64,000 nucleotides of DNA. Source: Ceratothoa steindachneri. Lineage: Eukaryota > Arthropoda > Malacostraca > Isopoda > Cymothoidae. The stretch lies in assembly GCA_963969495.1 (NCBI GenBank), contig OZ018324.1, positions 155,480,172 through 155,544,171 of the forward strand, read 5' to 3'. Shown here piece by piece: positions 33,294 through 44,584 of the stretch (position 1 is its first letter; every line of letters starts with the position of its first letter). The notes beneath the pieces were generated by a model that saw only the letters and a list, made by a program, of their open reading frames with translations, did no database searches and was not told where the DNA came from. The position numbers and the translations under genes were made by a program.

Positions 33294-35886
33294 TAGGGTT
33301 TGCAAACTGGTTTTACAAAACCGGGTTTTTATATTCGGTTGTTAAAACCGAAACTGAGTGTCGAAAACCAGTTTTCAATATTTTTGGTTACCCTTCAAAT
33401 ATCATTTTCTATTGTGGCCCATTTTTTTAGCTTGCTCATCTGCCCAGAACTTCAGCTATTTTCTGTTCTAAACATGTTTTTAACATATACTTGAAAAGGA
33501 AATTACTTTATGCGTTTGTCATAAACAATTGCAAAAAGCAATTTTGTTTATCTTTTGAAATTCATATCGGCAATTTGAAATGGCTTGCTCATTCATTATT
33601 CAAAATTTCAGTGAGGAAAGACGCATTGAGTCATATAGTCATGTCCCATATTTTTAGCGCTTTTTTAAGTAATATCAATTCCTGTTACTACTTATTAATT
33701 ATAGTCACTACCCTTAATATATCAAAGGTGAAATCAAATGTATGGAATTATTTTGCTAGAAAAAGCAAAGATGAAGCACAGTGTTTTAAATATCAGAGAA
33801 TAATGAAGTCATCTGGAGGAACTACATCGAGTTTGATGTTGCATTTAATGAAACTTCACCAAATTGACATGAATCAAGATAATAGTGAACCTCTGGTAAA
33901 AATGATAAGAACATTAGAAAACTTTATGGTTAAAAAGTCTATTGCAAAATAAATTTCAAAATTAGCTGCTTTAGATGGATTATCTTTATATTCAATTGCC
34001 GAGAGTGAGTTTATACAGGCTAGCCTTCAGCTTCAGAAATTATTATTATGAATGGGGTTAAAAATATGGTTATAGATTATTATAAAACTAAGAAAGAGGA
34101 ACTCATTCCATATTTCAAAGAATTATCAGCTTTGGGTGCCTGGTATTCATTGACTAGACGAATATACAAAATAAAAGGTATATAAATATAAATGTGCATT
34201 CAAAAGAGAGTCTTTAGGTCTTATTGAGCTTAATGGTTCACTTGATAGCAGTAAAACTGAGAAAATTGTAAATGAGCATTTAAAAGAATTTGGTTTGAAC
34301 TTGGATAAGGATATTGTTGCTTGCACAACAGAAGGTGCAGCAATGATGGTTCAGTTTGGTAAGCAAATTAAGCCTGATCATCAACAATGTATAGCCCATT
34401 GTATGCATCTGGCTGTTATAGATGTACTTTATGATAAAATCATCATTCACGATGCCCTAGTCACCGAATCTTACAAAGACAATGAAACTAATGATGAGAA
34501 TGATGATGAAAGCGATAATGATACAGTTGAAGAAAACCAGCAAAGCACGCTTTATCAAATTGATGTAACTGATGAGCTCGTCCATTTCTCTGAGCTAAAA
34601 CCTAATATTGCACAAACTATAAAAAAAGTCAAGAAAATTTGCAAGCTTTTTTGGAAATTGCCAACCAAAAATGACATATTGCAAAACTTTGTTAAAACAA
34701 ACTTCAATGGAAAGGAATATAAGCTCATATTGGATTGCAAGACTAAATGGAATAGTACATTCTATATGATAGAGATTTTTAAAGTTAAAAAAATGCATTC
34801 CAAATGCTCTATATGCAGTACTGTCAACTGAAGCAGTATCTGATGATGATTGGAAGACACTAGAATTGCTGTGAAACTTTGCGACCAGTTGAAATGATTC
34901 TGAAGGCTATATATAGGCTCAGAAGATTCAAATCTGCTTAAAGCAGAATCTTCAATAGAATTTCTGCTTGCTAAGCTTCTTAAAGCAGAAAATCCCTTTG
35001 CTTTAATGCTTCATCAAAGCCTTTTGCGACGCTATAATGCAAGATGAAATTTGCAAATTGTGGATTTGCTGACTATCTCCACAACCACAAAAAATTCAAG
35101 AAAAAAGATTCTGGAACAAAAACCTTTGACTTTTCAAGTAAGCAAGTTTTGAAGAGGTATACTGAAGAAGCATATCAAAGATTATATACAGAACATTCAG
35201 AGAGGGAGACTTGACATTGTCTGAAGAAACCTCAACTAAAAAGGTTGCCTCATTAGAAGAAAGCAAGGACTTGCCTACTTTCGGTGGTGAAGATACACTC
35301 ATGATAGAGTATGCTAATGTAATGAATGCATTGACTAAAGAGCTATTAGAATCTTCAAGTGAACTAGAAATCAGTAAAGAATTTAAAATTTTGGAGGCAA
35401 CTAACAATGGAAGTAAAAAGCTTGAGAAAATTTCTAGGTCATTGCTGACCATTAAACCCACAAGCGTCCAATCTGATAGGGCATTTTCCATTACTGGACT
35501 TTTTAATACAAAAATAAGGTCAAGTCTATCAGGAAAAATGCTGAATATACTGTGCTTCTTAAAAGAACATGTTCAGAAGAAGGCTAAATAAAAAAAGCTT
35601 ACACAATTAAAAAATTACAGTAATTTCAGGAATATTTTTATTATTTTTTTCTGTTAGCTATGCAAGGAGTTAATATTTTTGGTTTATAAACAAACGAATC
35701 ATATATTTTTTAAAGGATATTTTTAATAATTTGTATAATTTACCCATGAGAAAAGAAATACATAGTTGTGTAATAAGGTTTAAATTATTTTTCCATAATT
35801 CTGAGAAAATCAGTTTTAAAACCAATTTTGAAAGTAAACTTCAATTAAAACCGGTTTTCAAATTTCTTGAATTTGTTCAAGCCCTA
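33294..35886 (+). mobile_element. hAT transposon, 2.6 kb, inactive
   Basis: The ends read TAGGGTTTGCAAACTGG on the left and, on the other strand, TAGGGCTTGAACAAATT on the right. Both continue into inverted AAAACCGGTTTT-type sequence. They are flanked by the 8-bp duplication expected of hAT elements: GTGCCGTT (33286-33293) and GTGTCGTT (35887-35894), 7 of 8 matching. The gene inside confirms the superfamily. Confidence 0.9.
33491..35591 (+). pseudogene. hAT transposase, broken
   Basis: An N-terminal BED zinc finger is visible (VWNYFARKSKDEAQC, then SGGTTSSLMLHLMKLH), with its second Cys changed (CFKY). The catalytic region has VACTTEGAAMM and QQCIAHCMHLAV, the hAT Asp-region and Cys-x2-His blocks, although the usual TTDGA Asp is Glu. 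The C-terminal dimerisation region has SVQSDRAFSITGLFNTKIRS and LNILCFLKEH. Gaps and stops at 33953-34290 and 34830-35210 inactivate it. Confidence 0.85.
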
Positions 35887-36169
35887 GTGTCGTTTAATCG
35901 AGGTCCCACTCCCAAATTACTAAGAATATTCCTACCACCTTTATTTTCCATTTTTGACCCGAAATCAGGTCCTATCACCATAAAATCATCCCCATCACAA
36001 GATGGAGAAAGAGAGAATAAAAATAAAGACCTTTTAAATCGAGGAACCAATAGAGCAGAAGTAGGCAAACTGCGCCCCATGAAGGCTTTTCATGTGGCCA
36101 GTTTTTCATTACAGATTTTGAAAAAATATTGAAAATAAATAATTAAACATTTTGCCAAAATTTCATCTC
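35887..36169. other. Intronic sequence between repeats
   Basis: A short open frame crosses this stretch but shows no recognisable domain. Confidence 0.5.
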
Positions 36170-36330
36170 AATTTTAGTCGTGTGCAGGTCAGGCTGTGAG
36201 CGACTCTACATCTCACTGTCGGTCTGTCTCCGTTTTGCTTTTGTAATAACATTGTAAATATTTGGCTGATTCTAACGAAATTCGAAACCCTTATGTTGTT
36301 TAACATTCTCTTTCAAATGCTATAATTACA

Positions 36331-37190
36331 AAGGCTAGGTTATACTCTGCTAGGCAGGCTAGGATACACTGTGATAGGCTCAAGCATACTATGCTATGAT
36401 ATACTAGGCTGGGCTATGCAAGGCTATGCTGGACTATACTACGCTAGACTATGGTTGGGTGTGCTATGCCAAGATATACCATGCTAGAATAGGATAGGAT
36501 ATACTATGCTAAGCTATGCTATACTTGTTTATACTATGCTAAGCTAGATTAGAGTAAGGTAGTCTATAGTAGATAGGCTAGCCTAGGCAATACTGTTAAA
36601 CTAGTCTAAACAATACTAGATTAGGCTATACTATACTATGGTAAGCTTTATTATCCTATATATGCTAGGCTTTACTATGATTTATAGGCTAAAATAGGCC
36701 ATATTATACATTCTCTGCTAGGCTAGATTAGTCTAGGCTAAGTCATACTATGCCAGGCTAAACTATACTATGTAAGGCTAGGCTATACTATACTAGAGTA
36801 TGGTATGGTAAGTTCTACTATTATAGAGCGTCATATGCTAGACTAGGTTATACTAAGCTAGGCTAGGCAGGATTTACTATGTTAGGCAATCTAGGCTAGT
36901 CTATACTATGCTAGTTGAGGTAATACTATGGTAGGCTATCCTATGCTAAGCTAGGTTTTGCCAGGCTATTATTCAAGACTATACTAGGCTATGCTATAAA
37001 ATGTTATACTATTCTAGACAATACTAGGCTATACTATGCTAGGAGATACTATATTATACTTTACTATACTGTTCTCTATGCTATAATATACTATGTCATG
37101 TTATACTATGCTATAATATGATAAGCACCACTATGCAATAATATACTATGCTATGATGTGCTATTCTAGACTATGCAATTAGGGTATGAT
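36331..37190. repeat. Degenerate satellite of CTATACTATGCTAGG-like units
   Basis: About 860 bp are built from shuffled TACTATGCTA, GGCTAGGCTA and CTATACTA words with no fixed period, suggesting an old, diverged short-unit satellite. It sits between subunits of the surrounding repeat. Confidence 0.85.
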
Positions 37191-37678
37191 CATTTTTTCA
37201 CCTTTCCAATTTCCATAAATGAGGTGTGGCAAAAAGTGAAGGATACCATTTTAATTATTTTTTTTTTAATATAATTTAGTTCTGCTTTTTAATAAGCTTT
37301 TAGAAATTTGCGACTTCTTAGGCGCTGGGGACTCTACATCTCAATATCTCGGTCAGTCCACATTTCACTTCTTTTTTTTAATAACATTGTAACAATTCAG
37401 CCAACAAAATTTTAAACCGCTATGTTGTTTTACATTCTCTTTTGAAGGATATAATTGCCAAAGTCTTCCCAAGGTTAGCCAGGGAATTATTTTTTGGGAG
37501 TAATAACATCATAACTATTCGGCCGATTCTAACAAAATTTGAACCTATTATGTTGCTCTACATTCTCTTTCAAATGATATATTTGCTAAGGTCCTCCTAA
37601 TATTAACCAGGGAATTAGTTTTTTTGGGGGGCAATAACATCATAACTATTTGGCTGATTCTAATGAAATTTGAAACCC

Positions 37679-39638
37679 TTAACATGTTCCCAATTTATTG
37701 GTGATATGGCAATAAGAATGTGCTTTGTATTTTGGTGACAGTCACAGTATATTTTAGCCTGTGTCACCAATGGATTAGTGATACTCTATGCATATTTCTA
37801 TAGTGTATAATATGCCTGGCATGCTGTGAAATACTGTATTTTAATCCTGGCCTCGTAGGTACTGTAGAAAAATAGATATTGAAAAAAAAAATATAAAGAA
37901 AATAATAATTTATATTTTATAATATTTACTAGTTGTAATACTTTATAATGCATATAAACAATATCTTTTGGCATTTTCTTTTTAGAGGACCAAACTGTTC
38001 CAACATGTGTTCTTTTTCTCAAAAATGATACAACTAGGTCATAACTCATATAAAAATTATTTATACAACTGATTGTACAATCAGTTGTTCACAAATTCTT
38101 TGGGCTAAGCCTATTTCTCTTCCTTCTTGCTGTTTTCCTGCATATACAGTGAAATTGTATGGGTAGCAATCAGTTGAGCACGACTTGAAAAGTTTGATGC
38201 CATATTTGTGAGCCTTCATGGGTATGTACTGACGAAAAATTAATCACCCCCTCCAGGGTACTAGCATTTCATCAATAACATCTTTTGAAGGAACATATAC
38301 AGCTTGGTAATTGTTGTTCAAAATTTCAATTAGTGGTCTAATTTTACCAATCCTATCACCTGTTTCGATTTTTGTATTATCTGCAAAATGAAACAGATTT
38401 AGGATTAGATGGAATGTGTCTCTTGACATTATTATATCTGTGAGGGAGCTTTGAAACAAAGGAAACTTACTCCAGTACTCATCAATACTTCACCTTTTAT
38501 TTAACCTCATCCACAAATTGATTCCCAGAAACATTTTTATAGTTTCTTTATCAACTCCCTCTTCCTTCCACATCTGGATTCTTGAGTGGGTTTTCATTGG
38601 TTTATTTGCTGTTGGCAATGATCGGCTTTCAATTTGCTGTCTTGTAAATATATTAGTTTGGCTAACAAGCAGTTCTAAACATCACCATTGATAAACAAGG
38701 AGAATGCTTCAATTGGCATTATTGTCGGTGATACATTTATTTGCAGTCCACTTTTTCCAGTGAACCCAAACTGTTTTTGTCTATTTGCATATTCATCCCA
38801 TGCAGGGATACATTCTTCATCTCTATTATCAGTATTTTCACCATCTTCTCTATCATTGTCTCTTTTATTTTCTTCAATCGCTAGCCTCTCAACTCTGTCT
38901 TCGAGTTGTCCATCAACTTCACATCCGTAAACCCAGAAAACTCCTCTTCAGAATCAGGATCTTTCACTGAGTCGTCACTTTTGTATTCCCTATCAGATTG
39001 TTCCTCATTAGGTTTCTCAACTTCATCATCACTTTCTTTGATTAGCTCAAAAATAATTTTGTCTGGTATTAAATTTCTTTGAGCCATAATGCTTTTTTAT
39101 TAGAAATTTATCAAGTATTTGTTATATACACCTGTAATTTTACATTCTAAATATTCTGGAAAGAAAGAAAAAATATAAGAAACAAATAAAACAGATATAG
39201 TAAGAAAATATAAGGATTTATTATAATTTTGCCAACAGTGTTGTGTGTCACCTATTTTTTGGTGACGATGCACTCTGGCAGCATTTATTGTAAAAATATT
39301 TTAAAAAATTTTTTAGTAGCTAGTACCATTTTACATAGAAAATTAATGTTTAGATGCACCATTTAAATGCACATAAAATTCAAATTGTGCTTACCCATTT
39401 ATTTTTTTTATTATTTTAAGTTTTATTAGTGTCACCAATATATTGGTGACATGGCCCACCAGTCCAAAACACAAAAAGATAAAAAAAATAAAAGCAAATA
39501 TTTTATTAACTATTATGAATGAAACTCTAATTTTGGTCCCTAACAAAATTTTAGACATAAATTAATGTATTTATGCAAAAAAACATGTTTGGCCTGGGGT
39601 GAAATATTTTTGTTTTAGGCCAGCAATGAATGTGTTAA
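37679..39638 (-). mobile_element. piggyBac element, internally deleted
   Basis: TTAA target copies lie at 37679-37682 and 39635-39638, as piggyBac requires. The ends are related: TTAACATGTTCCCAA on the left and, inverted, TTAACACATTCATTGC on the right. Inner copies of the word TTGGTGACA or TGTCACCAATRTATTGG lie near both ends. It inserted into a GAAACCCTTA...TTTACATTCTC subunit of the surrounding repeat. Confidence 0.88.
38244..39087 (-). pseudogene. piggyBac transposase, N-terminal half, broken
   Basis: The start at 39087 gives the acidic N-terminus typical of these proteins (ESDDEVEKPNEE, SEEEFSGF). After frameshifts, the DDE_Tnp_1_7 segment reads IIMSRDTFHLILNLFHFADN, then IGKIRPLIEILNNNYQ and KDVIDEMLVPWRG, whose first catalytic Asp is in the DEMLVPW box. 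The rest of the catalytic core and the Cys-rich C-terminus are missing, consistent with a ~2-kb deletion derivative. Confidence 0.85.
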
Positions 39639-39935
39639 GGTGTTTACATTCTCTTTTGTTTGATAAAATTGCCAAGGTCCTCCAAGTTTTCAAAGCCGTA
39701 AGGACATGAATTAGAATAAGTGAGGGCACACGACTTTTTGGTCAGCAGACCTTGTTTTATGTAAGTGCTAGATTCTTAAATCCATTATTTTCAAATATTA
39801 TTTCATTTGTAGATAAAATATTCATCTTAAAAAGATACTATACTTTATAAATACTTATCCTCATTACCCTTATCTGCATGCTCTTTTACTCACGGAAGTT
39901 AAGCTACTTTGCATGTGATTCATACTTGGATGGGA

Positions 39936-40766
39936 TTTTTTTTTTTTTAATTTTATAGCCCATCTGGCAACTGCCCACTTGGGCATAAGTCGCCGGAAAC
40001 ACGACAGCCAAGAACTAGGCTACGTTAAAATAAAAATATGAAAACATAACAATGATAAAAATGTGAAAAACTTAACAATTAGGAAGCAATCTCCAGCATC
40101 GGGGGAGGTCCCCCTCACCCCGGTGCAGCAGCGTGCAACCTACAAAGAAAACAACAACAATCAAAAAACAAAACAAAAAAAATAGAACCTTCTTAAATAA
40201 AGGGGAGAAGCCCGGCCTCCCCCCCAAAAGTCAACAAGTCCATGTGCACGAACTCGTCCCGAGTAAAAGGGACAGGCGGTAGCGACCCCGCCCATCCCGG
40301 TACCGGGACAGCTATCGTGCGCGAAGATCACCCAGACTGGGACATTCGACGCAGTCGCCGCAATAGGGCGCAGGCGAGCGCTCCATCAAATAGCGATGTG
40401 TCACACGAGTGTGTCCGATTCGGAGACGACAGAAAGCGACCTGAAGCCGTCGTGGCATTGGGGGATAGGTCCATGGGAACAGTCGCGGCGCAATGGCACG
40501 CAACTTTAAGTTCCCTTCGACCGTCTCCCATCTTCTTTGCCAAGCAGTCCGAAGAGCTGCCCGTATTCCTGCCATGTAGTCGGTGTGAGGAAGAGCGAAA
40601 CGCTGGTCCGGTCGCAGAGTCCTCGCGGACTCTTTGGTGACCTCATTCCCCGCAATTCCTACATGTCCAGGAACCCAGCAGAAGATAATCTCGACATCTG
40701 CCCGGCTCGCCAAAACCGTGGCGTCACGGATAGCGCGAACCAGGGGATGCGGAGATTCCAATGCCC
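39936..40766 (-). mobile_element. Family 1 LINE, 5'-truncated copy (831 bp)
   Basis: It holds the A tail (poly T from 39936), stem-loop at 39966-39994, 3' UTR and the end of ORF2 up to the RNase H C-terminal part. It is flanked by a perfect 13-bp duplication, TACTTGGATGGGA, at 39923-39935 and 40767-40779. A ~40-bp internal deletion near 40350 removes part of the C-terminal zinc motif. Confidence 0.93.
40312..40766 (-). pseudogene. Family 1 ORF2 C-terminal remnant
   Basis: The minus-strand frame contains EIIFCWVPGHVGIAGNE (end of RNase H), RRWETVEGNLKLRAIAPRLF, CRLRIGHTRVTHRYLM and PAPYCGDC. The last RNase H Asp region is shortened (GNEVTKESAR instead of GNERADEGAKESAR), a four-residue deletion also seen in copy A. 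Confidence 0.85.
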
Positions 40767-40800
40767 TACTTGGATGGGAGACGCCTGGGCCCTGTGTTAT

Positions 40801-41306
40801 GATCACATGATGTAGAATTGTAAATCGTGGTTTGGATTCCGCGTCAAGCTGTAGGTCTCCACTCTGATAAAAGTCTGGAAACAGTTTAAAGGGTTGAATA
40901 TTTGCAAAAAAAGATTACCCTTAGTTTTTAATGTAGAGCTATATATCTATGGCTATGTAGTTTATACAAATAAATGCACAAAGGTAATTGCAATTAACTT
41001 ATATGTATTCAAAATTTGCATTTGTTTTTAAGTGCGTCCCACAGAAGTTTACATAAGCTTCAATGTGTCCCGCTGCTTAAAATTATGGCCCAGTCTTGCA
41101 ATAGAGCGAATGGCGAAATGCCTCCCATTCAGTTCTGGCAGTGTTTTACCTTATGCTAATGCACCTTTCTATCCTTCCCATGCATTTCCCTTTTCAACTC
41201 GGCGAGCCTAGTTCCTGAGAGTGATAACACAGGCCTGCGTTTGAAATTTTTTTTTATGTTTCCCAGGATTTATTTGTGGTTTCTTAATGAATCCAACATC
41301 CTGAGC
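40801..41306. other. Intronic sequence, nothing recognised
   Basis: No coding sequence, repeat match or structured element was seen. Confidence 0.55.
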
Positions 41307-43776
41307 TCAAAAATGAATGTATATTTGTTCAATCAGGTCAGATTTTCTCAGTACAGCATACACCATTTTCATTGAGATTACCTCATTTTTTCTGAATTTA
41401 AAAAAAAAAAAACTTTCTCTATCTAATAATGCATTATTACTGTTATATCCTATAAACAGGAATACACGTATGTAAACTATAATTCTTTTAATAAACAAAA
41501 AATAAAAGAATGCAACATAATAAAGAAAATAATTATAATTTCGAAGAACAGACGCCCTTGACGATTTTCGTTTGTGCCTGTCATCTGGTGCATCACGATT
41601 CAAACACCAACAGTAGTCAGCAAGCATGTTTCCGTTCCATTTACACTGGTACCTGGATTTCATTGTTTTTATGTCCTGGTGGAACCTTTTCCCCTGTTCT
41701 TTCCTGTAATCCCCGAAGTTGTCGGGAAAATAATCCAGATGGGACTGTAAAAAGTGTATCTTTATAGACATTCGGCCCAAATGTTTGAGACTTGTTAAGA
41801 GCTGATTGACCAGGGCAACATATTCTTCTAGGCTTCTTTTATTGCCTAGAAAATTGTTAACTAGAGCTTTGAAAGCTTTCCAGGCATCTTTTTCTATGTC
41901 CTTCATTGATGCATCAAATTGCTGATCAAGTTCCTGATTTGAAGTCCATCAAAAATTCCCCCATGGAGCTTAGCGTCACTGATTTGTGGAAATTTTTGAC
42001 ATAATTTTTCATTATGCCAAGCTTTATATGCAGTGGAGGGAGGAGTATTTTTTGAGGAGGCACTAAAGGTTCAGCTATCACATTGTTTGATCTAATTCTA
42101 AATGCTTCTCGTGGAGGCCAAACCTTCTTCTCATAGTGCATACTATCTGCACGACTGTCCCATAAACATAGGAAACAGGGATGCTTCGTGTAGCCTGTTT
42201 GCGTCCCAAGCGTAAGAGACACTACCTGAACAAAATTTAGCACGGTATGTAAATTCAGTGTAATATTTCTAAAAACAAATTCAAAGTAATATTTCTTAAA
42301 ACAATAAGAATATGAATATGTACTGAAAAATCCTGTATGCCGATGCATTAAATCATCGTATTGGAACTAATTGGATATATGTACATCTTATTTTGAGTTT
42401 ATTGAGTTGTGTTGTATACCTTCTCAATTAGGATAAGTTCCCCATTAACCCAATAGGATGCATTAACCTATAGGGACACACTTCAACAAAAAATATAACT
42501 CAAAAATGACTCATGTTTTCCAGATTTGCATTCTTGTAAAATGTAAGTTGACCAAAAGGTGTATACAAGTATTAACAATTAAAAATGAAAATGTCAATAT
42601 CGAAAAGCTTAAAAATGCGAAGTGTAAAATGATCATACCTTTAAGTCACCACATATCCTCCACTTATAGCTAGAGTAATTTATTGCATCCAGCATTTTTT
42701 TCATATTTTCATAACTTTCAGTAAGTTGGATTGAATGGCCTATAGGAACGGAAGCTATCTTGTTACTAATATTCAGTAACACAGCTTTTAAACTTCTACT
42801 GGAGGAATCTATGAACAGTCTCCATTCTAATGGGTTGTAGGGAATTCCAAGGGCCTCAACAAGTCCTTTAATATTGGTGCAGTATACTAAAGAGCTGGAA
42901 GAATGCTGTAAAAAATAGCTTCAAAACTTTTGTTCTCTATTTCTGTACCCCCCTAAATGTTGTTTCTTAAGCGAGAAGATTACTTTCACGAAGTCGAGAG
43001 CCAAGAAGTTGTGTATTCGCCTTTGAAACCCCCAGATCCCTGGTCAGGTCATTTAACTGAACTTGAGTGAATGGTCTTGCGACCATATCATGTGTGGAAA
43101 CCTGATAAGACTCAGATGTGTCATAATCTTGGTCAACTTCCATATTAATCTCTTCATGTACCTCTATATGTTCGGGGGGAGAAGGTATAGGAATTCCTGG
43201 GCCATGGGGCAGGGGTTTGATGGCAGAAGGAACATCCGGATATGCCACACTATGTTTATTCTTCTTATTTATACCTGTGGAAAATATAATTGCATATTAC
43301 ATAAAGGAATTGATTTGGAGTTGCAGATAGTACATAAATGTTTAGTAAAGGATATGTTCATGCTGAAGTGAACTATGTTAGTTTTTAATTTTATGCTAAG
43401 TCTTTGCATAATAATGACATTTTCAGGACCTAGTATAATACAGAAAGCTTAAATACTTGATACAATGCTCACCTTTAAGATTTGTCATGCAAAAATAGCA
43501 GTCCGTAGTGTGGTTCTTGCCATCTCTCCACACCATGGGAACACCAAAAGAGAGGGACTTCTGTTCACCCTGACTCCAGCGTCTTAAACTTATGTAGCAT
43601 CCCTTGCAGCAGATATGTGGTGCAAAACTTTTATCTTGATCTCTTAGCCTTACTCCAAAATATGCATGATACAAAGATTTAATTACAGGAGGGATTGTAC
43701 TTTGCTGCTCGGGAAAAGTCACTTTGCCGCAAACATAGCAAAATTTGTCGGAGCTATTCTTACATTTTCTGTTCAT
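41307..43776 (-). pseudogene. Three-exon transposon-like gene of unnamed family, Cys-rich N-terminus
   Basis: Minus-strand exons are 43776-43473 (start MNRKCKN), 43274-42639 and 42225 to about 41480, with GT-AG introns and matching phases (NLK-G/GINKK; GDLK/VVSL). Exon 1 has paired Cys motifs (FCYVCGK, CCKGC, CYFC) like a zinc-binding domain. Exon 2 has a Pro/Glu-rich linker, then EALGIPYNPLEWRLFIDSSS and SVPIGHSIQLTESYENMK. Exon 3 has HPCFLCLWDSRADSMHY, KILLPPLHIKLGIMKN, HFLQSHLDYFPDNFGDYRKE, GKRFHQDI and NGNMLADYCWCLNRD. Uncharacterised proteins of this kind occur in many copies in hydra, aphids and crustaceans, which suggests a mobile origin. A stop near 42968, frameshifts near 42950 and 41930 and a small deletion show decay. 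It sits inside a glycerol kinase intron on the same strand. Confidence 0.75.
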
Positions 43777-44110
43777 TTTTAACTCAACCACTATTATTAT
43801 TATTCTTATTATTATAATGCTAAGCAATTTTTAACCTGCAAAATATAAACCTATTTGCATAATTACTTAAAATGTACACAAAATCTACTGCGAATAGAGC
43901 AGTGCAAAAACTATTGAAATTTGATGTAATATAGGAGATGTATAAACTATAAAATTATTATCACCCCCTGTATCGCAAAAAACTGGAGGTGATAGAGAAA
44001 AACGGATGACAGATTCGGATTTAGGAGGTCAATTTTATTAAGAAACACTATAGAAAACCTAAGGTACATTTTTGACGCAGACCAGTGTAATAGATGACCA
44101 CTGTGCCTAC
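43777..44110. other. Intronic sequence upstream of the three-exon pseudogene
   Basis: There is a TTATTATTATT run near 43795-43815 and otherwise nothing recognisable. If the pseudogene is a transposon, its 5' end should lie here, but I found no inverted repeat. Confidence 0.5.
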
Positions 44111-44274
44111 CTGAGGGTGCGGAAGTGGTATTTAACCTCCTTTATCATGGTGCAGTAGATCTGGTAGACCCGGAAAGCCAATGACTCAAGCATGGCCCTC
44201 ACTAGGTGCTCCTTGCGGGTATTGATGGAGAGGCCGAGGAATCCACCTGTGGCATGAGGATCATTGATGGGTGC
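44111..44274 (-). CDS. GK5: Glycerol kinase 5-like, internal exon
   Basis: The exon begins APINDPHATGGFLGLSINT and continues EHLVRAMLESLAFRVYQIY. QAP-x-NDP and the HLVRAxLE-(S/G)-(I/L)AFR helix are hallmarks of the FGGY kinase C-terminal domain; the HLVRA form matches GK5 better than classical GK as I recall it. The acceptor is TTTGCAG/GCACCC in phase 0, after the exon ending FQGIQ at 54264; the donor is CTCAG/GTAGGC in phase 2. All 164 bp are open. Nothing in the exon suggests decay, so the host gene looks functional. Confidence 0.88.
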
Positions 44275-44584
44275 CTGCAAAAGGAAAAAGGTGGAGCTCA
44301 GTGATGGGGAAAGGAATTTTAGCCTAGCTTCTTGAGCACAGGCGAATCCACGCTCAATAGGGAAAATTTGAAGGGGAGGGAGGATAAAAAGAAAGAAAGT
44401 GAATGAAAGGGAGATTTGAAAAAGAAAACTCAATTTTCTTAAAGCAATGGGATATGACACTTTTTAAAATGCCGGAACCAGTCAGTTCAGATAAGCAAAT
44501 GAAGGGACTGGAATACATCATGAGTGTGTATGGCAGCATTAAGTAAGGGCATGGCAAGGGAGGAGGAGGATGCAGGAAAGGTAT
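44275..44584. other. Intronic sequence, nothing recognised
   Basis: Pyrimidine-rich on the minus strand near the acceptor of the 44111-44274 exon. No other feature seen. Confidence 0.55.

Larger units (their letters stand above)
36170..39775 (+). repeat. Large interspersed repeat containing a satellite and a piggyBac element
   Basis: The outer edges match those of 20750-21115 in the opposite orientation. The left has TTTTAGTCGTGTGC and GCGACTCTACATCTCA; the right has GGTCAGCAGACCTTGTTTT. Inside are at least four ~110-bp subunits with TAATAACAT, GGCTGATTCTAACGAAAT and TACATTCTCTTTC (36240-36330, 37370-37470, 37495-37600, 37630-37678 plus 39639-39700). The array is expanded relative to the two subunits of the other copy. 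Confidence 0.75.
39888..40800 (+). repeat. 5S rRNA-like sequence split by a LINE insertion
   Basis: CGGAAGTTAAGCTAC at 39893-39907 resembles the box A region of 5S rRNA. TACTTGGATGGGA (39923-39935) followed, after the insertion, by GACGCCTGGGCCCTGTG (40780-40796) resembles the box C region and 3' part. The 5' third of a 5S gene is not visible, so this is a pseudogene or the head of a 5S-derived SINE. Confidence 0.6.
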
